Shown one piece after another: positions 1 through 8,035 of a stretch of DNA of 63,322 nt. A program made the translations under genes and the position numbers. The notes beneath the pieces were generated by a model. It did not search any database. It saw nothing but the letters and a program-made list of their open reading frames with translations, and was not told where the DNA came from. Source of the stretch: an uncultured Bacteroidota bacterium (lineage in GTDB: Bacteria > Bacteroidota > Bacteroidia > Chitinophagales > Chitinophagaceae); the NCBI GenBank assembly GCA_903887415.1, contig CAISPO010000043.1:1-63322 (forward strand), written 5' to 3'. How positions within the stretch are numbered: position 1 is the first letter of the stretch; the number at the start of each line of letters is the position of its first letter.

Positions 1-65
1 ATTAAATCCAGAATTTGGCGCAGTAACGGTTTGTTATTATTTTTACTACGTTTGAATAGCCCCAT
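1..65 (-). CDS. Start of a possible transposase, cut by window edge
   Basis: An ATG at 65-63 on the minus strand opens 21 codons that run off the left edge. The peptide starts MGLFKRSKNNNK and continues PLLRQILDL. The basic start followed by a LLxQILDL helix reminds me of IS4-type transposase N-termini, but 21 residues are too few to be sure. It points away from the kinase remnant that begins within about 35 bases, as expected if an insertion sequence end lies between them. No inverted repeat can be tested here because the other end is outside the window. Confidence 0.3.
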   Translation of the reverse strand, partial: MGLFKRSKNNNKPLLRQILDL

Positions 66-218
66 ATTTTTGTGTTTTGGTCGTTCTTAACCAAAGGTAT
101 GGCCGCTATTCAGGCAAAAAAGTTTCGGATAGTTGTGAAAATAGATATAACAGATAAAAAGAACGACTCCCTGGCCGAGGGGACTACTATCATTATTAAA
201 TTCCCGCTGGACGTATGA
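66..218 (+). pseudogene. C-terminal remnant of a histidine kinase
   Basis: The frame ending in TGA at 216-218 encodes, from about position 99, a peptide with FRIVVKIDITDK and then GTTIIIKFPLDV. This is the typical last strand pair of the HATPase domain in LytS-like or TPR-type Bacteroidota kinases. The frame has a stop at 57-59 and no kinase-like sequence before about position 99. The stop overlaps the ATG of the LytTR regulator at 215, the usual kinase-regulator coupling. I infer that the kinase was cut by the event that brought the left-edge sequence. A kinase with an unusual upstream part outside the window is less likely because of the in-frame stop. Confidence 0.5.
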
Positions 219-958
219 TCACTGCTGTTATTATAGACGATGAGCAAAAAAATGTGTCCATGCTTAGCGGCTTGCTGCACGAATATTGCCCGCAAGTGAT
301 CATTGCAGGTACTGCAAACAACATAGCCACTGGTAAGAAAATAATAGAAAATACCAGCCCGCAGCTTGTATTTCTGGATGTGGAAATGCCATATGGCAGT
401 GGTTTCGATTTACTGAGGTCTATGCCGGGCCTGCAAGCCGAGGTTATTTTTATTACAGCGTTTGACCAGTATGCGCTCAATGCCTTTCGTTATGCCGCGT
501 TGGATTACCTGCTAAAACCTGTGAATATAGAGCAGTTGCAGGATGCTGTGCAGCGGGCGCAGAAAAGAGTAAATGAAAGGGCTGTTACAAATGGATATGA
601 ACTGTTGCTTCGTAATCTTGAGCAAAAAGATGCCTCCAAAATATCTATTGCGCTGCCGGACAAGGGGCAGCAGCATATGGTACCGATAGCAGATATTATG
701 TACATTATTGCAGATGGCAGCTATACACATATCTATACGGCGAAGCGCTCGTTCGTATCCACAAAAAACTTAAAAGATTTTGAACAAATGTTTCCAGCAG
801 GAATCTTTTGCCGTATTCATCATGGCCACATGGTCAACATAGCGCATATTGATAAGGTGCAGAAAGGCAGGGGCGGCTTTGTGATCATGAAGGATAAGAA
901 CACACTGGAGATCGCAGTGCGCCGTAAAGAAGAGTTCATGAAAATGCTGCTTAAATAA
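215..958 (+). CDS. LytTR-family response regulator
   Basis: 247 residues. The N-terminal receiver domain shows the acidic pair D8-D9, phosphoacceptor D55 in LVFLDVEMP, the switch Thr in FITAFDQYA and the conserved Lys in DYLLKPV. The C-terminal half is a LytTR DNA-binding domain with IMYIIADGSYTHIY, RIHHGHMVNIAHID and a closing basic helix. It should be a cytoplasmic transcription regulator phosphorylated by a LytS-type kinase. The ATG overlaps the stop of the kinase remnant, so its normal partner gene appears truncated, which may leave it orphaned or dependent on another kinase. Confidence 0.93.
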   Translation: MITAVIIDDEQKNVSMLSGLLHEYCPQVIIAGTANNIATGKKIIENTSPQLVFLDVEMPYGSGFDLLRSMPGLQAEVIFITAFDQYALNAFRYAALDYLLKPVNIEQLQDAVQRAQKRVNERAVTNGYELLLRNLEQKDASKISIALPDKGQQHMVPIADIMYIIADGSYTHIYTAKRSFVSTKNLKDFEQMFPAGIFCRIHHGHMVNIAHIDKVQKGRGGFVIMKDKNTLEIAVRRKEEFMKMLLK

Positions 959-1059
959 TTAAGGTACACGCTGGCAAAAGAAATATGCACACCTGCAAAA
1001 TACAGGATTCCGCATGTCGGTCAATTGATTTATTTCGCGTGAACCAAAATCAAAAACTT

Positions 1060-1509
1060 ATGACACGCAGATTCCAAAGTATTACCGCTGGAAAAGTAAC
1101 AGCAATTGCCGCCATTTTATTTCTGACAATGATCACCAACTGGTCATGCACAAAAACAGACAGTACTCCCGCTAATCAAAAATTTATCGGAACGTTCAAC
1201 GGTAACGACTGTAACGGCAATTCTGCCACGATTACGATCATAGCAGGCAGTAACAATAATACCGTGTATCTGCCAAGCAATATAGGCAGTGGCTCTTGTA
1301 ATAAAGGGTTCAACCTGGTGGGAAATGTGAGCGGCAACAATATTACTTTCTCGACACAGACATTTACTGATGCGTGTGGTACCGTTACCGCAACACTTAG
1401 CGGATCCGGGTCCATCAGCGGCAATACGGTATCTCTGAACCTTACAAATGTTGAGGTAGTGTCAGGCGCTACGACAACAGTTACAAGTTGCTTTACAGGT
1501 TCAAAATAA
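1060..1509 (+). CDS. Small secreted lipoprotein, unknown function
   Basis: 149 residues from the ATG at 1060. An in-frame ATG at 985 would add 25 residues in front of the signal peptide, so I prefer 1060. A basic start is followed by a hydrophobic run (AAILFLTMI) and a Cys in NWSCTKTDS, a plausible lipobox for Bacteroidota. The mature part is rich in Asn, Gly, Ser and Thr and alternates short beta strands (FIGTFNGNDC, GSGSCNKGF, NNITFSTQTF), suggesting a small beta-barrel or sandwich. Four Cys could form disulfides. I do not recognise the family. A strong terminator follows. Confidence 0.75.
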   Translation: MTRRFQSITAGKVTAIAAILFLTMITNWSCTKTDSTPANQKFIGTFNGNDCNGNSATITIIAGSNNNTVYLPSNIGSGSCNKGFNLVGNVSGNNITFSTQTFTDACGTVTATLSGSGSISGNTVSLNLTNVEVVSGATTTVTSCFTGSK

Positions 1510-1545
1510 CAGCCCCTTTTTCTCTTTTCATTTTTTGAGGTTTCG

Positions 1546-1577
1546 GCCCTGCCTGTTCAGGCGGGGCTTTTCCTTTT
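1546..1577 (+). terminator. Rho-independent terminator after the lipoprotein gene
   Basis: GCCCTGCCTG (1546-1555) pairs with CAGGCGGGGC (1558-1567) across a two-base loop with one G-T pair. A T-rich tract TTTCCTTTT follows. It lies between convergent genes and could serve the plus-strand lipoprotein gene. Confidence 0.75.
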
Positions 1578-1580
1578 ATA

Positions 1581-2126
1581 TTATTCCTTCCCGCTCATTC
1601 CCTTGAACTGGTGATGTGTTTCTTTGAACAGGACGTTGAACGTAGTCAGTGACCCGTATATAGCAGTGATATATTGCTGCAGGTCCACTTTCTCATCGTC
1701 GGTCATTACTTTGTTAGCGTTTATCTTCTGCTCCATTACGCGCAGCCGGTCTCGCACCATAACTATTTTATGGAAAAATGTTTCGATCGGAACTTCTTTC
1801 GATGCCAGTGTTGCATCTCCCGGTTTCAGTATCATAGTGCCGCGTTTCCAGCGAGGCCCTATCGGCACCATTTGTGTGTCGTGCAGCCGCTGGTCCAGTA
1901 TATTGCTTAGTGCTTGCTCTATATCGGCTATTGTTATTGTCTCACTGCCCGTAGTGCCCGCTACCTGCTCTAATGTTTTCAGGTCGGCGTAATCCTTGCT
2001 AATGCTCTTTGTGGCCTGCTGCGATTTGAACCAGATAATATAAAACTCCAACGCGGTATCCACTACAACTCCCTTTCCAAAACTGGGGTGGTCCACCCGC
2101 GACCCTATGCCTAATTGTGTGCTCAT
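1581..2126 (-). CDS. Conserved hypothetical with SH3-like N-terminus
   Basis: 181 residues. Residues 7-22 (GSRVDHPSFGKGVVVD) match the GxxVxHxxFGxGxV pattern seen in the small SH3-like C-terminal module of UvrD/PcrA helicases and in other nucleic-acid or polymerase-binding modules. The rest is mainly helical with charged heptads (DIEQALSNILDQRL, VMEQKINANKVMTDDEK) and no catalytic motif that I recognise. No signal peptide, so probably cytoplasmic. It is convergent with the lipoprotein gene and divergent from the next gene. The function is unknown, and the SH3-like reading is from pattern only. Confidence 0.7.
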   Translation of the reverse strand: MSTQLGIGSRVDHPSFGKGVVVDTALEFYIIWFKSQQATKSISKDYADLKTLEQVAGTTGSETITIADIEQALSNILDQRLHDTQMVPIGPRWKRGTMILKPGDATLASKEVPIETFFHKIVMVRDRLRVMEQKINANKVMTDDEKVDLQQYITAIYGSLTTFNVLFKETHHQFKGMSGKE

Positions 2127-2246
2127 AAACTTTATTGAAGGCCGAAGTTAAATAATTGTATGCATTTAAAACAGGTAGGGCTGAATACACGCTGCGCTGC
2201 CTCTTGGCACAGTCTTTTTCATTTTTAGAACCACAATGGTTTTATC

Positions 2247-2546
2247 ATGAAAAAGGAAAATCAGAAAAATAAAAAGCATAGCAATAGTTTGCTCACAGCC
2301 GCCACGGCCCACAGCGCTACGGCCCAGGTGCGCCGTCATAGCGGCGGCGGCCTGCTTGCAAGCACAGGTACCAATGTTTCCTACGAAGGGGCGACAGCAC
2401 CAGGTGCCGGCGGGTCTGTAGGTACTGGTTTTGCATCAGGCCAGCCAGCCACCGGCGAAAAGATCACCGTAAATTCTGACTTCGTGCAAAACAGAGGCGG
2501 TACTCCTGCGAAGAGCAAAAAGGCGGCAAAACCTAAAAATAAATAG
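2247..2546 (+). CDS. Small basic low-complexity protein
   Basis: 99 residues, Lys-rich at both ends (MKKENQKNKKH at the start, KSKKAAKPKNK at the end) around a Gly/Ala/Ser/Thr-rich centre with TGTNVSYEGATAPGAGG. No hydrophobic segment, signal peptide or domain. The start follows an AT-rich leader. The composition suggests a disordered nucleic-acid-binding or assembly protein, but that is inference. It converges on folK with only seven bases between the stop codons. Confidence 0.65.
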   Translation: MKKENQKNKKHSNSLLTAATAHSATAQVRRHSGGGLLASTGTNVSYEGATAPGAGGSVGTGFASGQPATGEKITVNSDFVQNRGGTPAKSKKAAKPKNK

Positions 2547-2553
2547 GGTTAAT

Positions 2554-3042
2554 TTATACCCCGGAATACTTGTGCACCTCAAGCTCATCAGGGCAGTTGG
2601 CCAGCAACTGGTTGATTGTTTTGTGCAGCTTGGGGTGCACATAGTCGGGGGCAAGTTCTGCCAGTGGTGTCAGTGTAAAGCGGCGTTCCTGCATAAAAGG
2701 GTGGGGTATAGTCAGGTTGGGTTTTTCTACGATTGCATTGTTGTAAAAAAGTATATCTATATCTATTATCCTTGGCCCCCACTTTACAGTTCGGTGCCGC
2801 CCCATGCCGGTTTCGATGTCCAGTATTATCGTCAGCAACTCTTCAGGTGTGTTAACCGTCTCAACACAAACGGCCATATTCAGAAAATCAGGCTGATCGG
2901 TGATGCCCCAGGCTTTTGTTTCATAAATAGAGGAGCGGCCCACAAGACTTCCGCATTGTGCCGACATTAGCTTAATGGCACTTTCCAGCCACAAAACACG
3001 GTCTCCTTCATTGCTGCCTAACGATAAGTAAGCGAGGTTCAT
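2554..3042 (-). CDS. folK: 2-amino-4-hydroxy-6-hydroxymethyldihydropteridine pyrophosphokinase
   Basis: 162 residues from the ATG at 3042. A start at 3063 would add seven residues before the conserved YLSLGSNEGDR strand. FolK transfers pyrophosphate from ATP to 6-hydroxymethyl-7,8-dihydropterin in folate synthesis. Diagnostic motifs are LGSNEGDR near the N-terminus, SSIYETKAWG, QPDFLNMAV, and the signature WGPRIIDIDIL that holds Mg and ATP, followed by IPHPFMQERRFTLTPLAELAP. Length fits the single-domain enzyme. It is divergent from sppA, about 95 bases away. Confidence 0.95.
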   Translation of the reverse strand: MNLAYLSLGSNEGDRVLWLESAIKLMSAQCGSLVGRSSIYETKAWGITDQPDFLNMAVCVETVNTPEELLTIILDIETGMGRHRTVKWGPRIIDIDILFYNNAIVEKPNLTIPHPFMQERRFTLTPLAELAPDYVHPKLHKTINQLLANCPDELEVHKYSGV

Positions 3043-3103
3043 TGGCCTCAAAGATAACTGCAAAGTTTATACGCATTTAACTGATTATTGATGTTGCTGC
3101 CTG

Positions 3104-3111
3104 TATCTTTG
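3104..3111 (+). promoter_or_regulatory. Bacteroidota-type -7 box upstream of sppA
   Basis: TATCTTTG fits the TAnnTTTG -7 consensus of Bacteroidota housekeeping promoters and lies 26 bases before the sppA ATG. The upstream TTG at 3088-3090 is a poor -33 match, so support is moderate. Confidence 0.4.
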
Positions 3112-3137
3112 CTCATTATTTAAAAAGAGAACATATT

Positions 3138-4916
3138 ATGAGGGATTTTTTTAAGTCGTTTTTTGCATCGCTGTTAGCCATCATTGTTTCGCTTGTTATA
3201 CTGGTGGGTGTTGTTATTGCCTGTGTGGTGAGCCTTTCTAAGTCGGTAATGGAAAAGGACGAGAAAAAACTCACTGGCAACGTACTGGTGATAGACCTGT
3301 CTAAAAGCATACACGAACAAGGGCAAACCAATTCACTGGCGATGCTCAGCAATAAGTCGGGCTACGATGCAGGGCTATACGACATAATACAAGCTATTGG
3401 CCACGCTAAGGCAGACGCCAACATAAAAGGAATACTCCTGAAGCTGAAACCATCGCCCAATGGATGGGCCACCATGCAGCAGCTAAAGGGCGCGCTCGAT
3501 GATTTTAAAACATCCCATAAGTTCATTTACGGTTATGGCGAAGAAATATCGCAGGGCGCTTATTATGTAGCCTGCAGTGCAGACAGTATCTATCTTAACC
3601 CCGGCGGTGATATGGAGCTGAAAGGCTTTGCCACCGTGATGCCGTTCTTTAAAGGTACCCTTGATAAACTGGAACTGCAGCCGGAGATATTCTATGCCGG
3701 TAAGTTCAAGAGCGCAACAGAGCCATTTCGCGCGGATAAAATAAGCGACCCCAACCGCCAGCAGATAATGGCCTACCAGAACGGGCTGTGGAGTCAGTTC
3801 CTGGAAAGCGCTGCGAAATATACACATACTGACAAGGCTGCCATCAATGATCTTGCAGTACATGGCTCCATACAATTTCCGCAAGATGCTCTGAAAAATA
3901 AAGTCGTTGCCGGATTACTCTATTGGGACCAGGTGGAACAACGGCTCCGCGCACGCACCGGGCAAAAAGACAACGAAGACATCGCGTATATATCTATGAA
4001 CGACTATGCATATGCCGAAAAAGGTGATGACCAGGTAAGCGAAAATCGGATTGCCGTGATATTTGCCGAAGGAGATATTATTGACGGCGAGCAAACCAAT
4101 GAAAGGGAGATAGCCTCAAAGGATGTGTGCGAGGAGATACGCAAAGTTGCCAACGACAACCGCATTAAGGCAGTTGTGCTGCGGGTAAACTCTCCCGGCG
4201 GCAGTGCATTGGCATCGGAGGTTATACTTCGCGAGCTTGTTTTGCTGAAGCAGAAGAAACACCTGATCGTGTCCATGGGCGACTATGCGGCCTCCGGCGG
4301 CTACTATATCTCCAGCATGGCCGACAGCATTTTTGCGATGCCCAACACCATCACCGGTAGCATTGGCGTATTCAGTATGATGTTTAGCATAGATAAGCTG
4401 ATGAAAAACAAACTTGGTGTGACTTTCGATGAGGTGAAGAATGCCCCCTATGCCGATCTGCCCACCAGTTCACGCCCGCTCACAGAAGAGGAAGCTAAAA
4501 GGATGCAAAGCTCGGTGGATACTATTTATGAGCGCTTTAAAAATCATGTTGTCGATGGTCGTAAGCTGTCGCTTGCCAATGTGGACAGTATAGCCCAGGG
4601 CCGAGTGTGGACCGGCTCCGATGCACTGGGCATAGGCCTCGTTGATGGCCTGGGTGACCTGGACCGCGCCATTACAAGCGCTGCCGCAATAGCTAAGATC
4701 TCCAATTACAAAGTGGTTACCTACCCGGAACCATACGACAAGTTTAATGCCCTGCTGCGCAGGTTTGGCGTAAAAACAGATGCCAGCCTGGCCGTGAAAG
4801 CCGCAATGAAAGAAGAAATGGGTGAAGGCTACCAGTGGTACGAACAAGTACAAAACCTGCGTAAAGTGAACGGCAAAGCAATGATGATGATGCCGTTCAG
4901 GATGAATGTGCAGTAA
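3138..4916 (+). CDS. sppA: Signal peptide peptidase SppA, 67K type
   Basis: 592 residues, close to the double-domain SppA of Escherichia coli. One N-terminal membrane anchor (about residues 9-33) is followed by two S49 peptidase domains facing the periplasm. The general-base lysine is K191 in FKSATEP of the N-terminal domain, and the nucleophile is S386 in YAASGGYY of the C-terminal domain. The sequence TITGSIGVF follows as in family members. The enzyme degrades leftover signal peptides in the membrane. It is followed by a period-7 repeat array and then surE. Confidence 0.95.
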   Translation: MRDFFKSFFASLLAIIVSLVILVGVVIACVVSLSKSVMEKDEKKLTGNVLVIDLSKSIHEQGQTNSLAMLSNKSGYDAGLYDIIQAIGHAKADANIKGILLKLKPSPNGWATMQQLKGALDDFKTSHKFIYGYGEEISQGAYYVACSADSIYLNPGGDMELKGFATVMPFFKGTLDKLELQPEIFYAGKFKSATEPFRADKISDPNRQQIMAYQNGLWSQFLESAAKYTHTDKAAINDLAVHGSIQFPQDALKNKVVAGLLYWDQVEQRLRARTGQKDNEDIAYISMNDYAYAEKGDDQVSENRIAVIFAEGDIIDGEQTNEREIASKDVCEEIRKVANDNRIKAVVLRVNSPGGSALASEVILRELVLLKQKKHLIVSMGDYAASGGYYISSMADSIFAMPNTITGSIGVFSMMFSIDKLMKNKLGVTFDEVKNAPYADLPTSSRPLTEEEAKRMQSSVDTIYERFKNHVVDGRKLSLANVDSIAQGRVWTGSDALGIGLVDGLGDLDRAITSAAAIAKISNYKVVTYPEPYDKFNALLRRFGVKTDASLAVKAAMKEEMGEGYQWYEQVQNLRKVNGKAMMMMPFRMNVQ

Positions 4917-4920
4917 TGTG

Positions 4921-5037
4921 GAATTAGGGGTTAGTGGTTTGGAACCTGCTGCAGGCAGGCAGGCAGGTTTGGATTGCTTTTTTACAGCTATTGCGATAGG
5001 GCACCTGAAACTTTAGACTTTCTACTTTAGACTTTAT
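4921..5037. repeat. Two period-7 arrays plus GCAG tandem run between sppA and surE
   Basis: Positions 4921-4948 read as four heptamers (GAATTAG, GGGTTAG, TGGTTTG, GAACCTG). A short GCAG tandem run follows near 4949-4967. Positions 5010-5037 are four heptamers ACTTTAG, ACTTTCT, ACTTTAG, ACTTTAT. Nearly the whole spacer between sppA and surE is made of such short-period sequence. Confidence 0.7.
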
Positions 5038-5044
5038 ACGCTCA

Positions 5045-5803
5045 ATGACAATACTAATAACAAACGATGATGGCATCACTTCTCCGGGTATCCGTGCGCT
5101 CGTGGATGCTGTGGGTGGGCTTGGACAGGTAATAGTTGTGGCGCCCGACAGCCCGCAATCAGGTATGGGCCATGCTATAACCATAGGCGACCCGTTGCGG
5201 CTGGATAAGGTGGATATGTTCGAGGGCATTGACTCCTGGCAATGCAGTGGCACACCTGCCGATTGTGTGAAGCTGGCTAGGGATAAGATACTCCATGCTA
5301 AACCCGATATTTGCCTGAGCGGCATAAACCACGGCGCCAACCACTCCATAAATGTGATTTACAGTGGCACCATGAGCGCAGCCATGGAAGCGGCTATTGA
5401 GGGAGTGCCCTCTATAGGTTTTTCATCATTGGACTATCGGTTTGATGCCGATTTTACTGTAGCAAAGACCGTAGTGCGCGACCTCGCAACACGCATGCTT
5501 TCCGGTAAGATGCCAGCGCATTTGTTGCTCAATGTAAACATACCGGTATGCACTCCAGATACCTTTAAAGGCATGAAGATATGCAGGCAGGCTTATGCCC
5601 GCTGGGCCGAGGAGTTCGACCATCGCAAAGATCCGCGCGGCAAAGACTACTACTGGATGACCGGAAAATTCATAAATATGGATACCGGCACAGGTACGGA
5701 TGTTGAAGCGCTGAAAGAAGGCTATGCATCTATCGTGCCAATAAGAATAGACTTTACGGATACCAAGATGAAGGAGTGGCTGGAAGAGGAATGGCAGTTT
5801 TGA
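5045..5803 (+). CDS. surE: 5'/3'-nucleotidase SurE
   Basis: 252 residues. SurE is a metal-dependent nucleotidase or exopolyphosphatase acting on nucleoside monophosphates. The metal site is visible: N7-D8-D9 in LITNDDG, S39 in PDSPQSGMGHA, and the Asn in LSGINHGAN. The CSGTPADCV and YSGTMSAAMEA motifs complete the Rossmann-like core. Length is standard. It is codirectional with sppA and anmK but separated from each by repeat-filled spacers, so a single operon is not assured. Confidence 0.95.
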   Translation: MTILITNDDGITSPGIRALVDAVGGLGQVIVVAPDSPQSGMGHAITIGDPLRLDKVDMFEGIDSWQCSGTPADCVKLARDKILHAKPDICLSGINHGANHSINVIYSGTMSAAMEAAIEGVPSIGFSSLDYRFDADFTVAKTVVRDLATRMLSGKMPAHLLLNVNIPVCTPDTFKGMKICRQAYARWAEEFDHRKDPRGKDYYWMTGKFINMDTGTGTDVEALKEGYASIVPIRIDFTDTKMKEWLEEEWQF

Positions 5804-5808
5804 TTTTA

Positions 5809-5937
5809 TTGATTGGAATTTGGAATTAGGTTTTCGGAATTTGGATTGCTTCGTAAATGCAGTGACTAATTGATGCCAAAATCCGAATCAGAAAAACAAT
5901 CCTAATTCCAAATTCCACAAATACTAATTCCAAGAGA
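5809..5937. repeat. Inverted pair of period-7 arrays between surE and anmK
   Basis: Positions 5809-5850 give heptamers such as GAATTTG, GAATTAG, GTTTTCG, GAATTTG. Positions about 5876-5937 carry the complementary words (CCTAATT, CCAAATT, CCGAATC and relatives). The two halves could fold as a long imperfect hairpin. The spacer has no reading frame. Confidence 0.65.
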
Positions 5938-5940
5938 AAA

Positions 5941-7017
5941 ATGATCTACAAAGTAATAGGCCTCATGTCAGGCAGTTCATTAGATGGGCTGGATATAGTG
6001 CATGTGCAACTGGATGAAGTGCGCGGCCAGTGGAGTTATGAGATACTTCATGCAGATTGCATACCCTATACGGAACAATGGACAAACGACCTGCGCAACG
6101 CTGCCAATAAAAACGTTGGCGATTTTCTGAAGCTGCATTCCAGCTACGGGCGCTATCTCGGTGAGCAGATCAACGAGTTTATTGCAAAACATGAGCTTGC
6201 CCACCAGGTTCATTTTATTGCATCTCATGGGCACACTGTTTTCCATGAGCCGCAGCACTTTACTACTTGCCAGATCGGCGATGGAGCAACCATTGCCGCT
6301 GTTACCGGCCTGCCGGTTATCAATGACCTCCGCGCTATGGATGTTGCGCTGGGCGGCCAGGGTGCGCCAATAGTGCCCATCGGCGACAAGCTGCTTTTTG
6401 GAAATTATGATTATTTGCTGAACATAGGAGGCATAGCCAACATTACCGTGCAGGCCCATACCATTGCGTTTGATATTTGCCCGGCAAACCAGATGCTGAA
6501 TGCGCTGGCAGCCCGTGAGGGTAAGACAATGGATGAGGGCGGCAACATGGCGTCGGTCGGTACGCTGTTGGAAGGAATATTGGAAGAGCTTAACAACGCA
6601 TACTACTACAAATATCTGCCGCCAAAGTCGCTCAGCAATGATGCTGCAATGGACTTGGTATTTTCCAAATTATCAGAAAGCGAAGAAAATAATTATGACT
6701 TGCTGCACACAGCGACGATACATATCGTGCAGCAAATTGCCGCAGCTTTAAAACACTACCCGCATCATAAAGAACAGGCAACGCTCCTGGCAACGGGTGG
6801 GGGAGCCTTCAACACCTTTCTCATAACAGAACTTCAAAAAGCCCTGGCATCCCATAGTATAACAGTAGTAGTGCTTGATGCCACCGTGATAAAATACAAA
6901 GAAGCCCTGATAATGGCTTTGATCGGGACATTGCGCTGGCGTGAGGAGGCGAATGTCCTCAGTTCCGTAACCGGAGCTGCCCGGGATAGCGTGGGCGGTG
7001 CATTATGGATAGCATGA
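5941..7017 (+). CDS. anmK: Anhydro-N-acetylmuramic acid kinase
   Basis: 358 residues. AnmK phosphorylates and hydrolyses 1,6-anhydro-MurNAc, recycling peptidoglycan sugar to MurNAc-6-phosphate. The ATP-binding phosphate loop is GLMSGSSLDGLDI at residues 7-19. Further ASKHA-fold motifs are ASHGHTVFHEP, QIGDGATIAAVTG, NIGGIANIT, FDICPANQMLN and LATGGGAFN. Length is typical. The stop is three bases from the end of the convergent next gene. Confidence 0.95.
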   Translation: MIYKVIGLMSGSSLDGLDIVHVQLDEVRGQWSYEILHADCIPYTEQWTNDLRNAANKNVGDFLKLHSSYGRYLGEQINEFIAKHELAHQVHFIASHGHTVFHEPQHFTTCQIGDGATIAAVTGLPVINDLRAMDVALGGQGAPIVPIGDKLLFGNYDYLLNIGGIANITVQAHTIAFDICPANQMLNALAAREGKTMDEGGNMASVGTLLEGILEELNNAYYYKYLPPKSLSNDAAMDLVFSKLSESEENNYDLLHTATIHIVQQIAAALKHYPHHKEQATLLATGGGAFNTFLITELQKALASHSITVVVLDATVIKYKEALIMALIGTLRWREEANVLSSVTGAARDSVGGALWIA

Positions 7018-7020
7018 TCT

Positions 7021-7791
7021 TCATCTTAGGGGCAGTTGGTCTAAGTCTTCGCGGGTATATATTCTTTTCGTAGGGTTATCCATATCTATTATATTAGTGT
7101 AGCCCGTGTAAATCATCATTCCCTGTATTTCACCCTTGATTTTTGATTTTTGAAATTTAAAGTTCTGGGTTGCCATAGCATCGGCGTGTACTACCAGCCC
7201 GGAAAGTTTTATTGAATCGTAGCCGATATACTGAACCAATATATCGTAGGTCCCAGGTTCCAGCCCCTTGATGCGATATAAGCCATCAAAGTCAGATACC
7301 GTTCCGCCTATTGATGCCCCATCCTTAAACACTTGAATCACGGCATTTATCATAGGCTCTCTTTTTTCGTCCGATACCCTGCCCTTGAGTCCACCTGTAG
7401 CTGGCGGAGGAGCATTGTCTGGCATATGCTCATGTTGCTGAAGTACGCGCTCAACAGGCAGCCATGGCGGACGGCTCTGGGCCAGCAGGGTTGGTGTTTG
7501 CGATAGCGTCAATGTGAGCCCCAGGGCTATAGTTAACCGGTATAGCCTGCTATGCGGCTGGTACGGAATGGATAAAGGATGATGGATCTGGTACCCAAGG
7601 AACCTGCCGCAAACATCACCTTTGGGTTTGGAGAAGAAATTATACAGCTCTGTATCACTCCATGTAGTAAAATCAATAACCGTCTTTTGACAATGACTGC
7701 AAAAACGGCCCCTGGCCTCGGGTGTCATCTCATCCCAGTTTTGTGAGCAGGGGTGAGGAATGCTGATCTGGATATGTTTAGGCTTATTCAT
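7021..7791 (-). CDS. Carboxypeptidase-regulatory-like domain membrane protein
   Basis: 256 residues. The N-terminus has a Cys-rich module, PHPCSQNWDEM and GRFCSHCQKTVIDFT, which looks like a small zinc-binding cytoplasmic domain found at the start of some Bacteroidota proteins. A hydrophobic segment (LYRLTIALGLTLTLSQTPTL) follows at about residues 82-103. The C-terminal half is a CarboxypepD_reg-like beta sandwich with GLKGRVSDEKREPMINAV, SDFDGLYRIKGLEPGTYDI and YIGYDSIKLSG, the fold also used at the N-termini of SusC-type receptors. No receptor barrel follows. Role unknown, possibly envelope sensing. Confidence 0.8.
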   Translation of the reverse strand: MNKPKHIQISIPHPCSQNWDEMTPEARGRFCSHCQKTVIDFTTWSDTELYNFFSKPKGDVCGRFLGYQIHHPLSIPYQPHSRLYRLTIALGLTLTLSQTPTLLAQSRPPWLPVERVLQQHEHMPDNAPPPATGGLKGRVSDEKREPMINAVIQVFKDGASIGGTVSDFDGLYRIKGLEPGTYDILVQYIGYDSIKLSGLVVHADAMATQNFKFQKSKIKGEIQGMMIYTGYTNIIDMDNPTKRIYTREDLDQLPLR

Positions 7792-7917
7792 TGCAGTGCA
7801 GTTATATTATGATAGACGTTAAAAACGCCAGGTAGCTTGGGTGTAAGAACGTTTTTTATTTACTTTTGATATCAATGAAGCCTCTGAATTGTTGGTTTGA
7901 TATACGGTCTGAGGCGC

Positions 7918-7948
7918 AATCATGTTAATCAAATTAATCAGGTGAATC
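7918..7948. repeat. Period-9 tandem repeat
   Basis: AATCATGTT, AATCAAATT and AATCAGGTG follow each other in exact phase, then a fourth AATC. It lies in the 244-base spacer between divergent genes. I see no reading frame in that spacer. Confidence 0.6.
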
Positions 7949-8035
7949 TAGGTTCAATCCCCCTCGCTAACCTTTTTTAACGTTACAATTTGCGCTCAAA
8001 CTCATATATTCGCAGCCTAAATCTCATCAATCTAA

